From the NCBI GenBank assembly GCA_027003075.1, contig JALWYV010000055.1, positions 43,200-107,199 on the forward strand: DNA of 64,000 bases. The letters are read 5' to 3'. Positions 28,824 through 37,717 of this stretch are shown in pieces. Position 1 is the stretch's first letter. Each line of letters opens with the position of its first letter. The stretch comes from Caldifarciminota bacterium. Lineage in GTDB: Bacteria; Hydrothermota; Hydrothermia; LBFQ01. The translations under genes and the position numbers were made by a program. Below the pieces are notes generated by a model that saw only the letters and a list, made by a program, of their open reading frames with translations, made no database searches and was not told where the DNA came from.

Positions 28824-29222
28824 ATGAAAGTCATATGGGATGATTTTGCCCTGCTCTTTTTGAGGGTTTCGGTCTCGGCCATGATGATGGTACACGGTGT
28901 AGGTAAACTCTCCGACCCCGGCTCCTTCGTTAACCTCATAGAGATGAGCCTTAAGGCGGGTTCCCTATCCGTTCCCCTGGCGTACGCCTCCATACTGGCC
29001 GAAACCCTATTCCCCCTCCTGATTGTCCTCGGTATTATGGTGAGGGTATCCGCCCTCATATCGGCCATCAATATGCTCGTTGCGGCTTTCGTCTTCCACA
29101 TTATGGTCAAGGGGGATCCGTTCTTTGCATGGGAAAAGGCCGCCCTTTACGCTGTGGTCTTCCTCTACCTCGCTATAGTGGGAGGCGGAAGGTATACCGT
29201 TTTTAGATTTTTACGGGTTTAG
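28824..29222 (+). CDS. DoxX family membrane protein
   Basis: RVSVSAMMMVHGVGKLSDPGSF, LAETLFPLLIVLG; TATAAT 6 nt upstream of ATG. Confidence 0.85.
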   Translation: MKVIWDDFALLFLRVSVSAMMMVHGVGKLSDPGSFVNLIEMSLKAGSLSVPLAYASILAETLFPLLIVLGIMVRVSALISAINMLVAAFVFHIMVKGDPFFAWEKAALYAVVFLYLAIVGGGRYTVFRFLRV

Positions 29223-29234
29223 AATGAACACGTT

Positions 29235-29585
29235 ATGACAGATAAGAAAGGATGGTGGATCTTAGTTGACAAAGATGGCCTGATCATAGCCGGCGAAGGG
29301 CGATCCAAGGAGGATCTGGAGTACTTTGCCGCAGTGATAACCTTCGCTATAATAAGCCTGCGTAAAGCCATACGGGAAGAGATGGGCTCCGAAATATCGG
29401 AGATTTCCTTTAAAGTACCCGAACGTGGCCTCGTTTTTCACGTCCTTTCGCTCAAAGGGGGTAATCTCTTTCTGATAACTGCAATGCCGGAGTCCATGCC
29501 TCTTGGCATGATTCGTCTTAAGACGAAGGAGATATACGAGCGGGCAGAGAAGATAGTGGAGTCTCTGGGAACCAGAAAAGGATAA
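29235..29585 (+). CDS. Roadblock/LC7-like domain protein
   Basis: WILVDKDGLIIAGEGRSKEDLEYFAAVITFAII; length 116 aa. Confidence 0.55.
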   Translation: MTDKKGWWILVDKDGLIIAGEGRSKEDLEYFAAVITFAIISLRKAIREEMGSEISEISFKVPERGLVFHVLSLKGGNLFLITAMPESMPLGMIRLKTKEIYERAEKIVESLGTRKG

Positions 29586-29589
29586 AGCC

Positions 29590-30045
29590 ATGATACAGTG
29601 GAGCGAAAAGGTAGCGACCGGCGTTCCGAAGATAGACGTTCAACACAGGGTTCTCATCAGGAACTTCAACCTCCTTGAGGAACATATCAACAACAGAACC
29701 CTGAGTTACGATGAACTTAACGAGTTACTGCTCTTTCTTCTCAAGTACGCCGAATGGCACTTCGGTAGGGAGGAGGAGTGTGTGGAAGAGACCGGATGTT
29801 ACATAGCCGAACTTAACAAAAAACAGCACGAGTGGTACATAAAACACTTCACCCAGTTGTACGAGGAGTTTAAGGCTATCAAGGACTGGACCGAGGAGAA
29901 ACTCTACGAGTGGGCCTCAAGGGTCCATAAAGAACTGAGCGAGTGGCTCCTAAAACACGTTATAAGGACGGACAGACATATCGGTGTGTGCATGGGTAAA
30001 TTGAAACCGGAGGAAGTTCCTCCCCCCGAAGAGAATCTGACGTAA
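29590..30045 (+). CDS. bacteriohemerythrin
   Basis: WSEKVATGVPKIDVQHRVLI, HFGREEE, KQHEWYIKHF, WLLKHVIRTDRHIG. Confidence 0.93.
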   Translation: MIQWSEKVATGVPKIDVQHRVLIRNFNLLEEHINNRTLSYDELNELLLFLLKYAEWHFGREEECVEETGCYIAELNKKQHEWYIKHFTQLYEEFKAIKDWTEEKLYEWASRVHKELSEWLLKHVIRTDRHIGVCMGKLKPEEVPPPEENLT

Positions 30046-30046
30046 A

Positions 30047-30119
30047 TGCCCCGGGAGGGACTTGAACCCCCGACCCGCGGATTAAGAATCCGCTGCTCTG
30101 CCTGCTGAGCTACCGGGGC
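30047..30119 (-). tRNA. tRNA-Lys (anticodon CTT)
   Basis: Reverse complement GCCCCGGTAGCTCAGC...GCGGA-TTCTTAA-TCCGC...GGGGG-TTCAAGT-CCCTC-CCGGGGC-A. Confidence 0.96.
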
Positions 30120-30120
30120 A

Positions 30121-30550
30121 ACTACGGGTGGCCATAAGCCGGGTTCTGTACTCGGTGGTCATCTATCTGGCCCCACCGGTTACCCGATGAGGTCCGTCGC
30201 GGCCTACCCGGCGCTCAGGGGGTGCGGGCCACACCCCGGACCCGGAAGGGTCCTTCGCGCCTTATTTGGCCTTGCTCCGGGGGGCGGTCACCAGAGCCAG
30301 CCTTACGGCCAGCCGGGGGCCTTTCACCCCCTCACCCCGCATTGCTGCGGAGCCGGTGGGCTCTTACCCCACCCTTTCACCCTTGCCTCCATGACCCTTC
30401 CCCTTTCGGGGAAGGCGGATCGGCGGTCTTGTTTCTGTGGCCCTGCCGTGTGGGGAAAACCCCCACCCCGGGCGTTACCCGGCACCCTGCCCTCTGGAGC
30501 CCGGACTTTCCTCCCCCGCCGAAGCGGAGGCGACCACCGGCCACCCGTGG
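30121..30550 (-). ncRNA. rnpB: RNase P RNA (bacterial)
   Basis: Reverse strand GGAGGAAAGTCCGGGCTCC near the 5' end and ACAGAACCCGGCTTAT at the 3' end; P1 ACGGGTGGCC/GGCCACCCGT pairs perfectly. Confidence 0.95.
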
Positions 30551-30555
30551 AAACA

Positions 30556-30561
30556 ATTATA
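30556..30561 (-). promoter_or_regulatory. -10 box (TATAAT) of rnpB
   Basis: TATAAT-TGTTTC directly before the 5' end of P1. Confidence 0.8.
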
Positions 30562-30606
30562 AAGCGGAACAGCTCTCAACCTATCACCCCTCCTTAAAAT
30601 GGGGAC

Positions 30607-32622
30607 GTGATTTACGACCTCTTAGACGCCGTATCCGCCGGAGATCACGACAAGATAAGGCAGTACATGGGACAGCTGGAGGATCCGAACCTGACCGAGA
30701 ACGGACGCGTCCTCCTGTGCGAGGTATTTGACCTGCCGGAGGTCCCTCCCCCCGAATCCCTGAACACCCTGGTGGAGATGGGGGCGAACCTCAACATCAG
30801 GATCGTATATTTCAAGGAGAGAAGGGACCTCTTTGCCACTCCCCTCAACTGCCTCGTGGAACGGATGGTGAGCCTCTGGGCGGCGAAGGACGATAGACTC
30901 AAGAAGTTGTGGAGGTTGTTTGAGAGGGCAATAGAACTGGGGGCGGACCCCACCCTACCCACCTTGAGCATGTACGGTGAGGCCGTTCGGTACGGTTATA
31001 CGGAACTCGTTGAGAGGCTCCATCAGCTCGGCGCCGACCCCAACGCCCTGGCCCTGGCCAAGGTCCCCGTCCCCACCGTAACCCTTAGCCGGAATACGAA
31101 GGTAGCAAGGATGTTGGAGGGTATGGGGGCGGACCCCATGGCTAAGGACTTCCTCGGCAGAGGCCCCCTCTTCAGCCTTATGGACTCCTTCAACCGGACC
31201 CGTGCCATCAACGACTGCTACGTCGCCCCCATCAGCGTCGTAAAGTGGTTCGTCAGGAAGGGGGCCGACCCGTACGAGGTCCTGGAGGGAGGGATAACCG
31301 TCGCCCACCTCGCCGCCCGTGGGGGAAACGCTAAGGCCCTGAAGTACTTCGCCTCGCTCGGTGTGGATCCCAACCGCAGGGACGACGAGGACAAAGCCCC
31401 CATACATTGGGCGGCCTCAAATTACGGTCTGACCTGGAGGAGGTCCTACCTGAAGGTCTTTGACGTCCTCGCCGAACTCGGTGTGTCCCTTGACGAACCG
31501 GACGGTGAGGGGAACCCACCCCTACACATAGCCGCGCGGAAGAAGGCCTACGAGACCGTCCTCCACCTCCTGAAGTTGGGCGCCAACCCGGAGGTAAGGG
31601 ATTCCGGGGGGATGACGCTCTGGGATATACTCGCCCAGCAGGGAAAGGTCCTCCGCTCTGGAAGGATCGTCAGCGTGGATTACGACGTACCCCAGCGGAT
31701 AAGGGACGTAGATAGGGCTGCTTCCACCCTCAAGGAGGTGCTTGAGGAGGTGGGCATCTCCCTACCCACCCGTAAGGCCCTCGTCCTCTATCCGGACCTG
31801 AAGGCGTCTCCGGACTTGATGAAGGTGGGCGGGATACCTCCGGGGATAGGGAGGGACAGGTGGCCGGTCGCACGGAAGGAGGTCTTCATGGCCATACTTG
31901 AGGAGGAGGGGGTAAAGCGGCGGGAGAGGTGGTGGAAGAAGTGGAGGGAGAGGTACGGGGATTACCCGGAGGGGTTCCTCCCCATGGAGCATTTCCTGAC
32001 CCTTGACCTCCGCCCCCTCGGATACCTGCCGGAGGGCCTCCCTGAAGGTACGGTAGCCGTCTCCCTCTTCTTCCCGCTGGTCAGATCCAACCTCAAGGAG
32101 TACCTCGCGTGGGGTAAGGAAACCCTGAAGACCTCGGAGTTCTACGCCCTCGTCCCCTTGAGTGAGGAGGACGTCGCCCGTGGCCCCCTCCTGATAGAGG
32201 AGGAAGTGCCGAGGTATTCGGCAAACAAACCGCCCTACGCCCTAACCTACAGGGAGGTGGAGGTCCCCCTGATACTGAAGGAGTTCTTCTATATGGAGGA
32301 TTACGACTCCGCCATCGTCAAGGGGGATGAGGGGACCCTCCGCGAGATCGCCCCGTCCCTCCTCAACGCTCTGTTGAGCATGAGGGGGGAGGACCGCCTG
32401 AAGGTGATACGGGCGATTCACGATCTGGAGCATGCCCTACTCCAGACCTCCTTCATCGGAGGCGTCCCCATATACACGCAGGAAAACAAGGGGGACCCGC
32501 TTGAGAGGTTCGTAGCCCAGTTGGGGGACGATATAACCGAGTACGGGGACCTGATCTGGAGCAACTTCGGCCTGGCCGTCGTATATGTCTTCACCCACCG
32601 GACGTTCGCCCAGAGGTACTGA
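30607..32622 (+). CDS. ankyrin-repeat protein with C-terminal YwqG/DUF1963-like region
   Basis: Repeated GADPxxxDxxGxxPLHxAA-type units; C-terminal GGVPIYTQENKGDPLERFVAQLGDDITEYGDLIWSNFGLAVVYVFTH; GTG start 6 nt after TAAAAT. Confidence 0.8.
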   Translation: MIYDLLDAVSAGDHDKIRQYMGQLEDPNLTENGRVLLCEVFDLPEVPPPESLNTLVEMGANLNIRIVYFKERRDLFATPLNCLVERMVSLWAAKDDRLKKLWRLFERAIELGADPTLPTLSMYGEAVRYGYTELVERLHQLGADPNALALAKVPVPTVTLSRNTKVARMLEGMGADPMAKDFLGRGPLFSLMDSFNRTRAINDCYVAPISVVKWFVRKGADPYEVLEGGITVAHLAARGGNAKALKYFASLGVDPNRRDDEDKAPIHWAASNYGLTWRRSYLKVFDVLAELGVSLDEPDGEGNPPLHIAARKKAYETVLHLLKLGANPEVRDSGGMTLWDILAQQGKVLRSGRIVSVDYDVPQRIRDVDRAASTLKEVLEEVGISLPTRKALVLYPDLKASPDLMKVGGIPPGIGRDRWPVARKEVFMAILEEEGVKRRERWWKKWRERYGDYPEGFLPMEHFLTLDLRPLGYLPEGLPEGTVAVSLFFPLVRSNLKEYLAWGKETLKTSEFYALVPLSEEDVARGPLLIEEEVPRYSANKPPYALTYREVEVPLILKEFFYMEDYDSAIVKGDEGTLREIAPSLLNALLSMRGEDRLKVIRAIHDLEHALLQTSFIGGVPIYTQENKGDPLERFVAQLGDDITEYGDLIWSNFGLAVVYVFTHRTFAQRY

Positions 32623-32623
32623 A

Positions 32624-32650
32624 AAAAGGGGGGCCTTCCGGCCCCCTTTC
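32624..32650. terminator. bidirectional terminator between convergent genes
   Basis: AAAAAAGGGGGGCCTTCCGGCCCCCTTT hairpin; T-run on the minus strand. Confidence 0.75.
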
Positions 32651-32652
32651 CG

Positions 32653-33831
32653 TCAGATCATCTCAAATATCCCTGCTGCTCCCATACCTCCACCGATGCA
32701 CATCGTGACCATACCGAGCTGGCCCCCTATCCTCTGCAGCTCGTACAGGAGTTTGGCCGTCAGGATGGCACCCGTCGCGCCGAGCGGGTGGCCGAGGGCT
32801 ATGGCTCCGCCGTTGGGATTCACCCTCTCGTAGGGAAGGTTAAGCTCCCTTATAACTGCGAGGGACTGGGCGGCGAAGGCCTCGTTCAGCTCTATCACGT
32901 CCATGTCCTCAACAGTCAGGCCGGCCAGTTTCAGGGCCTTGGGTATGGCCTTTATGGGGCCTATCCCCATTATCTCCGGGGGTACACCGGCGACGGCGTA
33001 GGACTTGAAGTAGGCGGCCGGTCCCTTTATGCCGAGGGCCTTGGCCTTCTCCTCGGACATCACTATGACGGCCGCGGCCCCATCGCTCGTCTGGGAGGAG
33101 TTCCCGGCCGTCACCGTACCGCCCTGCTTGAAGACCGGCTTCAGTTTGGCCATCTTCTCAAGGGAGGTGTCGTACCGCACACCCTCGTCCACCTCAAACA
33201 CTATCTCCTGTACGTACGGGTTCCCGTCCTCGTCCTTTCTGATGACGCGGGTCTTTACGGGGACTATCTGCTCCTTGAACCTGCCCTCCTTTATGGCGCG
33301 GGCAGCCTTCATGTGGCTCTCGTACCCGAACTTGTCCTGATCCTCGCGGGAGATGTTGTACATCTCCGCCACCCTCTCGGCCGTCAGGCCCATGGACATA
33401 TAGACTTCCGGATGGTTGTCCATAAGGTACGGGTTGGGTGACGTCTTTATCCCTCCCATGGGTACCTTGCTCATGGACTCAACGCCACCGGCGATGATGA
33501 GGTCGGCCCATCCGGCCATGATCCACTGGGCGGCTATAGCGATAGACTGGAGACCTGAGGAACAGAAACGGTTTATGGTCATACCGGGCACGTCCACGGG
33601 CAGCCCCGCCCGCAGGAGGGCCACACGGGCCACGTTCATTCCCTGCTCCGCCTCCGGGAAGGCACACCCCATTATTACGTCGTCTATCTCTTTGGGGTCT
33701 ATGCCGGACCTCCTGACCACCTCCCCTATCACGAGGGCAGCCAGCTCGTCCGGCCGCGTGTCCTTCAAGCTCCCCCTCGGAGCCTTTCCGATCGGCGTCC
33801 TCACGGGGTAAGCGACGACTACCTTTCTCAT
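32653..33831 (-). CDS. acetyl-CoA acetyltransferase (thiolase)
   Basis: [56 protein letters not shown]; start trimmed to MRKVVVAYP with SD AAGGAGGAAA. Confidence 0.95.
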   Translation of the reverse strand: MRKVVVAYPVRTPIGKAPRGSLKDTRPDELAALVIGEVVRRSGIDPKEIDDVIMGCAFPEAEQGMNVARVALLRAGLPVDVPGMTINRFCSSGLQSIAIAAQWIMAGWADLIIAGGVESMSKVPMGGIKTSPNPYLMDNHPEVYMSMGLTAERVAEMYNISREDQDKFGYESHMKAARAIKEGRFKEQIVPVKTRVIRKDEDGNPYVQEIVFEVDEGVRYDTSLEKMAKLKPVFKQGGTVTAGNSSQTSDGAAAVIVMSEEKAKALGIKGPAAYFKSYAVAGVPPEIMGIGPIKAIPKALKLAGLTVEDMDVIELNEAFAAQSLAVIRELNLPYERVNPNGGAIALGHPLGATGAILTAKLLYELQRIGGQLGMVTMCIGGGMGAAGIFEMI

Positions 33832-33842
33832 TTTTTCCTCCT

Positions 33843-36209
33843 TCAGTTTCTTAAAACTTTGCCCGTATTCAGCATGTGGATTATGCGCTGCTGGGTCTTC
33901 TCGGTGCCGCAAAGCCTCAGGAAGGCTTCCCTCTCAAGGTCAAGGATGTCCCACTCGTCCAGCTCCATGCCGTAGGGGACGTCCCCTCCCGTCAGTACTC
34001 TGGCGATCTGCTCGGCTATGAAGGCGTCGTGTTCGGTTATCCATTTACCTTCAACCATGTTGTATATCATCATCTTCAGGTAGCCGAAGCCGGATCTTCC
34101 GGTGACCTTTATCTTTCTGGGAACGGGGGGCTGGAAACCGGTACGGGCCATCTGCAGGGCGGTCTGCTTGGCCTCGTAGATAAGAAGGTCCTGGTTGTAG
34201 GTGACGCCGTCCCCCTCGCGGAGGTACCTGTACTTCCTGGCCTCGTAGGCGCTCATGGAGACCTTGGCCATCCCTATGGTCAGGAGGGCCTCCTTCAGGT
34301 AGGGGTACGGGTCCCCCTCTCCCCTCTCCATGGCGTCCTGGGTCCAACGTATCAGCATCTCCTTTGTGCCACCGCCGGCCGGTAGGAGTCCCACGGCCAC
34401 CTCAACCAGTCCCATGTAGGTTTCGGCAGCCGCCTGCGCTCTGTGGGAGTGCATAACAAACTCCGTTCCACCACCGAGGGTCCGTCCGAAGGGAGCGGCT
34501 ACTATGGGTTTTTCAAAGTACTTGAGGGCCATTACAGCCTTCTGGAACTCCTTCACCATCATGTCCAGCTCTTCCCACTCCTCTTCGGCTATAGTCTGGA
34601 GGATGAGGGCGAGGTTGGCTCCGGCGGAGAAGTGGCGTCCCTGGTTGCCTATTACCAGAGCGTCAAAGTCGCTACGCACCTTCTCAAGGCTCTGATGCAC
34701 CATCTGGATGATTCCGGGGCCTATGGCGTTGGCCTTGGTGTGGAACTCAAGGAGGGCCACTCCGTCCCCCAGGTCTATCAGGCTGGCCTCGTTGTTCTCC
34801 ATCACCACCTTACCGGCGTTCTTCAGGTACTTGAGAACGATAACGCCCTTCGGCAGCTCCTCCGGTACGTAATCCTTTCTGGTGAAGTCAAAGTAGAGCC
34901 TGCGGGTAGGCTCCTGAAGGTAAAAGCTTTCCTTACCAGCATCAAGCAGAGCCTGAACGTTCTTCGGCACCTCCCGCCCTTCCTCCGTTATCCTCTGGAC
35001 GAACTCCTTAACTCCTACGGCGTCGTAGGTCTCAAAGGGGCCGAGGCGGAAGTTGAAGCCCCACTTTATGGCGTTATCAACGTTGAGGATGTCGTCGGCT
35101 ATCTCCGGTATGCGGTTGGCAGCGTATATGAGGTAGGCGGACAGGATCTTCCAGGCGAACTCCGCCGCCTTGTCCTTGCCGTTTATGAGGGTCTTTATCC
35201 GCTTTCCGGGGTCCTCCTCCATCAGGGCGGCCTCAACGGAGGCGAACTTGGGCTTGGTCGCCTCCCTGTACTCCAACGTCTTCCAGTCTATGACGTACTT
35301 CTTGCCGTTTACCCTCTTGTAGAAGCCAGCGCCCGTCTTGTCGCCGAGGAGACCCTTCTCCACCATCTTCAGGAGGAACTCCGGGGGCTTGAATATCTCC
35401 CGCATCTCGTCGTTGGGGGCGTTCTCGTAGACGTTCCGGGCCACGTGGAGGAGGACGTCAAGGCCAACCATATCTACGGTGCGGAAGGTGGCGGACCTCG
35501 GCCTACCCATCGCCCTACCGGTTATGGCGTCCACCTCCTCCACCGTCAGGTCCATCTCCATCATGGTGTGGATGGTGTGGAAGATGTGGAAGACGGCGAG
35601 ACGGTTCCCGATGAAGTTGGGGGTATCCTTGGCCATCACCACGCCCTTACCGAGGCGGCGCATGGCGAAGTCCCTCATAAACTCAACGACCTCCGGATCC
35701 GTCTCCTTGCCGGGGATAAGCTCAAGGAGCTTCATGAATCGGGGTGGGTTGAAGAAGTGGGTGCCGAGAAAGTGCCTACGGAAGTCCTCGCTCCGGCCTT
35801 CGGCTATGGCGTTTATGGAGAGACCGGAGGTGTTCGTGGAGACTATGGTACCGGGCCTCCTGTACTTCTCCACCTTCTCAAAGAGGCTCCTCTTGATGTC
35901 TAACCTCTCAACCACGGCCTCAACGATCCAGTCGGCGTCGGCTATCTTGGGCATATCGTCCTCAAAGTTGCCGATGGTGATGCGGCTGGCGAACTCCGGG
36001 GCGTAGAAGGGGGGTATCTTCTTCTCCTTCAGCATCCGCTGAAGGGCCATCCGTGGAAAGCGGTTGCGATCCTTCTCGTCCTTGGCGTCCTTCGGCACTA
36101 TGTCCAACAGGAGAACTTCCACGCCCACGTTGGCGAGGTGGGCGGCTATCTGGCTCCCCATGACACCAGCACCAAGGACCGCTGCCTTTTTAATACGGTA
36201 CTTGCTCAT
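33843..36209 (-). CDS. 3-hydroxyacyl-CoA dehydrogenase/enoyl-CoA hydratase fusion
   Basis: [44 protein letters not shown], crotonase segment [16 protein letters not shown]; start trimmed to MSKYRIKK. Confidence 0.93.
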   Translation of the reverse strand: MSKYRIKKAAVLGAGVMGSQIAAHLANVGVEVLLLDIVPKDAKDEKDRNRFPRMALQRMLKEKKIPPFYAPEFASRITIGNFEDDMPKIADADWIVEAVVERLDIKRSLFEKVEKYRRPGTIVSTNTSGLSINAIAEGRSEDFRRHFLGTHFFNPPRFMKLLELIPGKETDPEVVEFMRDFAMRRLGKGVVMAKDTPNFIGNRLAVFHIFHTIHTMMEMDLTVEEVDAITGRAMGRPRSATFRTVDMVGLDVLLHVARNVYENAPNDEMREIFKPPEFLLKMVEKGLLGDKTGAGFYKRVNGKKYVIDWKTLEYREATKPKFASVEAALMEEDPGKRIKTLINGKDKAAEFAWKILSAYLIYAANRIPEIADDILNVDNAIKWGFNFRLGPFETYDAVGVKEFVQRITEEGREVPKNVQALLDAGKESFYLQEPTRRLYFDFTRKDYVPEELPKGVIVLKYLKNAGKVVMENNEASLIDLGDGVALLEFHTKANAIGPGIIQMVHQSLEKVRSDFDALVIGNQGRHFSAGANLALILQTIAEEEWEELDMMVKEFQKAVMALKYFEKPIVAAPFGRTLGGGTEFVMHSHRAQAAAETYMGLVEVAVGLLPAGGGTKEMLIRWTQDAMERGEGDPYPYLKEALLTIGMAKVSMSAYEARKYRYLREGDGVTYNQDLLIYEAKQTALQMARTGFQPPVPRKIKVTGRSGFGYLKMMIYNMVEGKWITEHDAFIAEQIARVLTGGDVPYGMELDEWDILDLEREAFLRLCGTEKTQQRIIHMLNTGKVLRN

Positions 36210-36388
36210 TCTTGCAGGGATTATACGGCGGGAGTACGGGATGCAACCTCCGGTCACGTGGAAAGTGTTTCGGGGTATAATTAAAATTCATAACCTCCAG
36301 AAGGGACAGGGCACTCATAAGTCTCCATGAACTTCGGGTGATATTTGTGGGTTAAAAATGTGGATATGTCCCCCCCTATAATAACCTG

Positions 36389-36595
36389 TAAAGGGTATCA
36401 AAGGCCGAGTAAGTGGCGAAGGGCAGAGAGACCGTAAGCCCGTCCCCGGGAGAGAGACAGAGGAGGCAGGGGAGGGGCAGGGAGCCGCCGGGAAGTGCGT
36501 GCCTACAGCGGGTGGTCGCCTGAGAGCGGCCTATGGGAGGGACCGGCCCCAGTACCGGCTGGGGGCTGTGAGGCACGAGGCGGCAAAGTTTTGGG
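36389..36595 (+). ncRNA. candidate structured non-coding RNA, class not recognised
   Basis: TATAAT at 36377-36382; helices 36484-36489/36579-36584, 36499-36509/36565-36576, hairpins 36514-36531 and 36547-36564; no convincing protein. Confidence 0.5.
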
Positions 36596-36720
36596 GTATT
36601 AACTCTTGGGACGGGTCTGTAAATTCACAAATTTTCAAAGAGGCAGGACCGGAGGTTCAGCAAAAATTGGGGAAAATGAGGGGGTGTAAGTTTGAAAATT
36701 ATTCATCTGACAGAACGGGG

Positions 36721-36812
36721 CTGAAATCTACCTTGTGGAATTTAAACGTCGCCTATCTTCACCAACAGGCGGGGGTCCTCCTATTCTCAAATCTACCTTG
36801 TGGAATTTGAAC
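36721..36812 (+). CRISPR. two-repeat/one-spacer CRISPR-like remnant, no cas genes in window
   Basis: CTGAAATCTACCTTGTGGAATTTAAAC (36721-36747) and CTCAAATCTACCTTGTGGAATTTGAAC (36786-36812): 25/27 identical, 38-nt spacer, 65-nt period, partly palindromic ends. Confidence 0.5.
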
Positions 36813-37572
36813 CTTTTGGCAAAAAGATGATGTTGTCATAGAGCGGGACGTTGTCGTACTCCTTCACCGGCTCCATCTCCGACACCCTTCGCTTGGTACC
36901 CTTGAGAACGAACGGACGGTACCCCATTTCCAGCAGATACATGTACCCGCCCAGAAAGAGCGGCCCCTTCTCTATTACAAGTATAGACCTTGACCTCTCA
37001 ATCGTTTTGGCCATTCCCTTCAGAACCTCGTTCTCCCACCCCTCAACGTCTATCTTCACCATACGAACATTCTCTATTCCCAGATCGTTTAACACGTCGT
37101 CCAGCCTCCTGACCCTCACACGGAACCTCTTTCCACTCCGATTAGTCTCTATTAGCGTGGTCTCGCTCACGGGTCTGTTATCGTACATGGAGAGGTAACG
37201 GTACTCCTCCCTGCTTCCCAGCGCTACGTTCAGGGCGATCACGTTTTTTACAGAGTTCATTTTGAGATTCCTCAAAAGTACCCTGTAGGCCAGTGGGTTA
37301 GGTTCAAAGGCGAGAACTTTCCCTTCTCTGCCCACCTTTATGGCAGCGTACATGCTGAAGAAACCTACGTACGCTCCTACATCCACGAAAACGTCCCCAC
37401 GTCCCAAAAATCTGTTCAGAACGCTAAGCGTTCCCACCTCCTCTCTGCTCAAAAAATACTCCTCTCCTATACCTTCCATCACCACCATCTTCGCCCCGTA
37501 AACGTTCTTGAAGGTCATAGGAATTTTCAGGTACCTTAGAGCGTTTAGCAGTACTCTCCTGATCCTACGCAT
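36793..37572 (-). CDS. FkbM-family methyltransferase
   Basis: DVFVDVGAYVGFFSMYAAIKVGREGKVLAFEPNP, VRMVKIDVEGWENEVLKG; start MRRIRRVLLN proposed from TAAAAT 10 nt upstream. Confidence 0.88.
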   Translation of the reverse strand: MRRIRRVLLNALRYLKIPMTFKNVYGAKMVVMEGIGEEYFLSREEVGTLSVLNRFLGRGDVFVDVGAYVGFFSMYAAIKVGREGKVLAFEPNPLAYRVLLRNLKMNSVKNVIALNVALGSREEYRYLSMYDNRPVSETTLIETNRSGKRFRVRVRRLDDVLNDLGIENVRMVKIDVEGWENEVLKGMAKTIERSRSILVIEKGPLFLGGYMYLLEMGYRPFVLKGTKRRVSEMEPVKEYDNVPLYDNIIFLPKGSNSTR

Positions 37573-37717
37573 GTAAGCCGTTATTTTAAACGGATAAAGG
37601 GGGAGTGCTCCACGTAAACGGAACATTTTGATAGTTTGGTGTTGGTAAAGTGGAGCCGCATAACGGTTTCATCCACGTTCCGAACTTATGTTGCACCCTT
37701 AGAATAAAGACAGGTCA

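Noticed and set aside
30187-30731. ORFs of 136 and 169 aa on the + strand
   Set aside because: They are antisense to the RNase P RNA gene; composition reflects the GC-rich ncRNA.
32788-33441. 217-aa + strand ORF
   Set aside because: Antisense to the thiolase gene.
34443-35903. 486-aa ORF on the + strand
   Set aside because: Antisense mirror of the 3-hydroxyacyl-CoA dehydrogenase/enoyl-CoA hydratase gene; low-complexity Val/Leu/Gly/His composition typical of shadow ORFs in GC-rich DNA.
36377-36595. Assigning the structured RNA to tmRNA, SRP RNA, cobalamin or TPP riboswitch
   Set aside because: A CTGAGA loop and a GGGAAG segment hinted at riboswitches, but the other conserved elements of each family are missing.
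36499-36810. 103-aa + strand ORF over the candidate ncRNA and repeats
   Set aside because: No protein-like signature; region has RNA pairing and CRISPR-like repeat structure instead.
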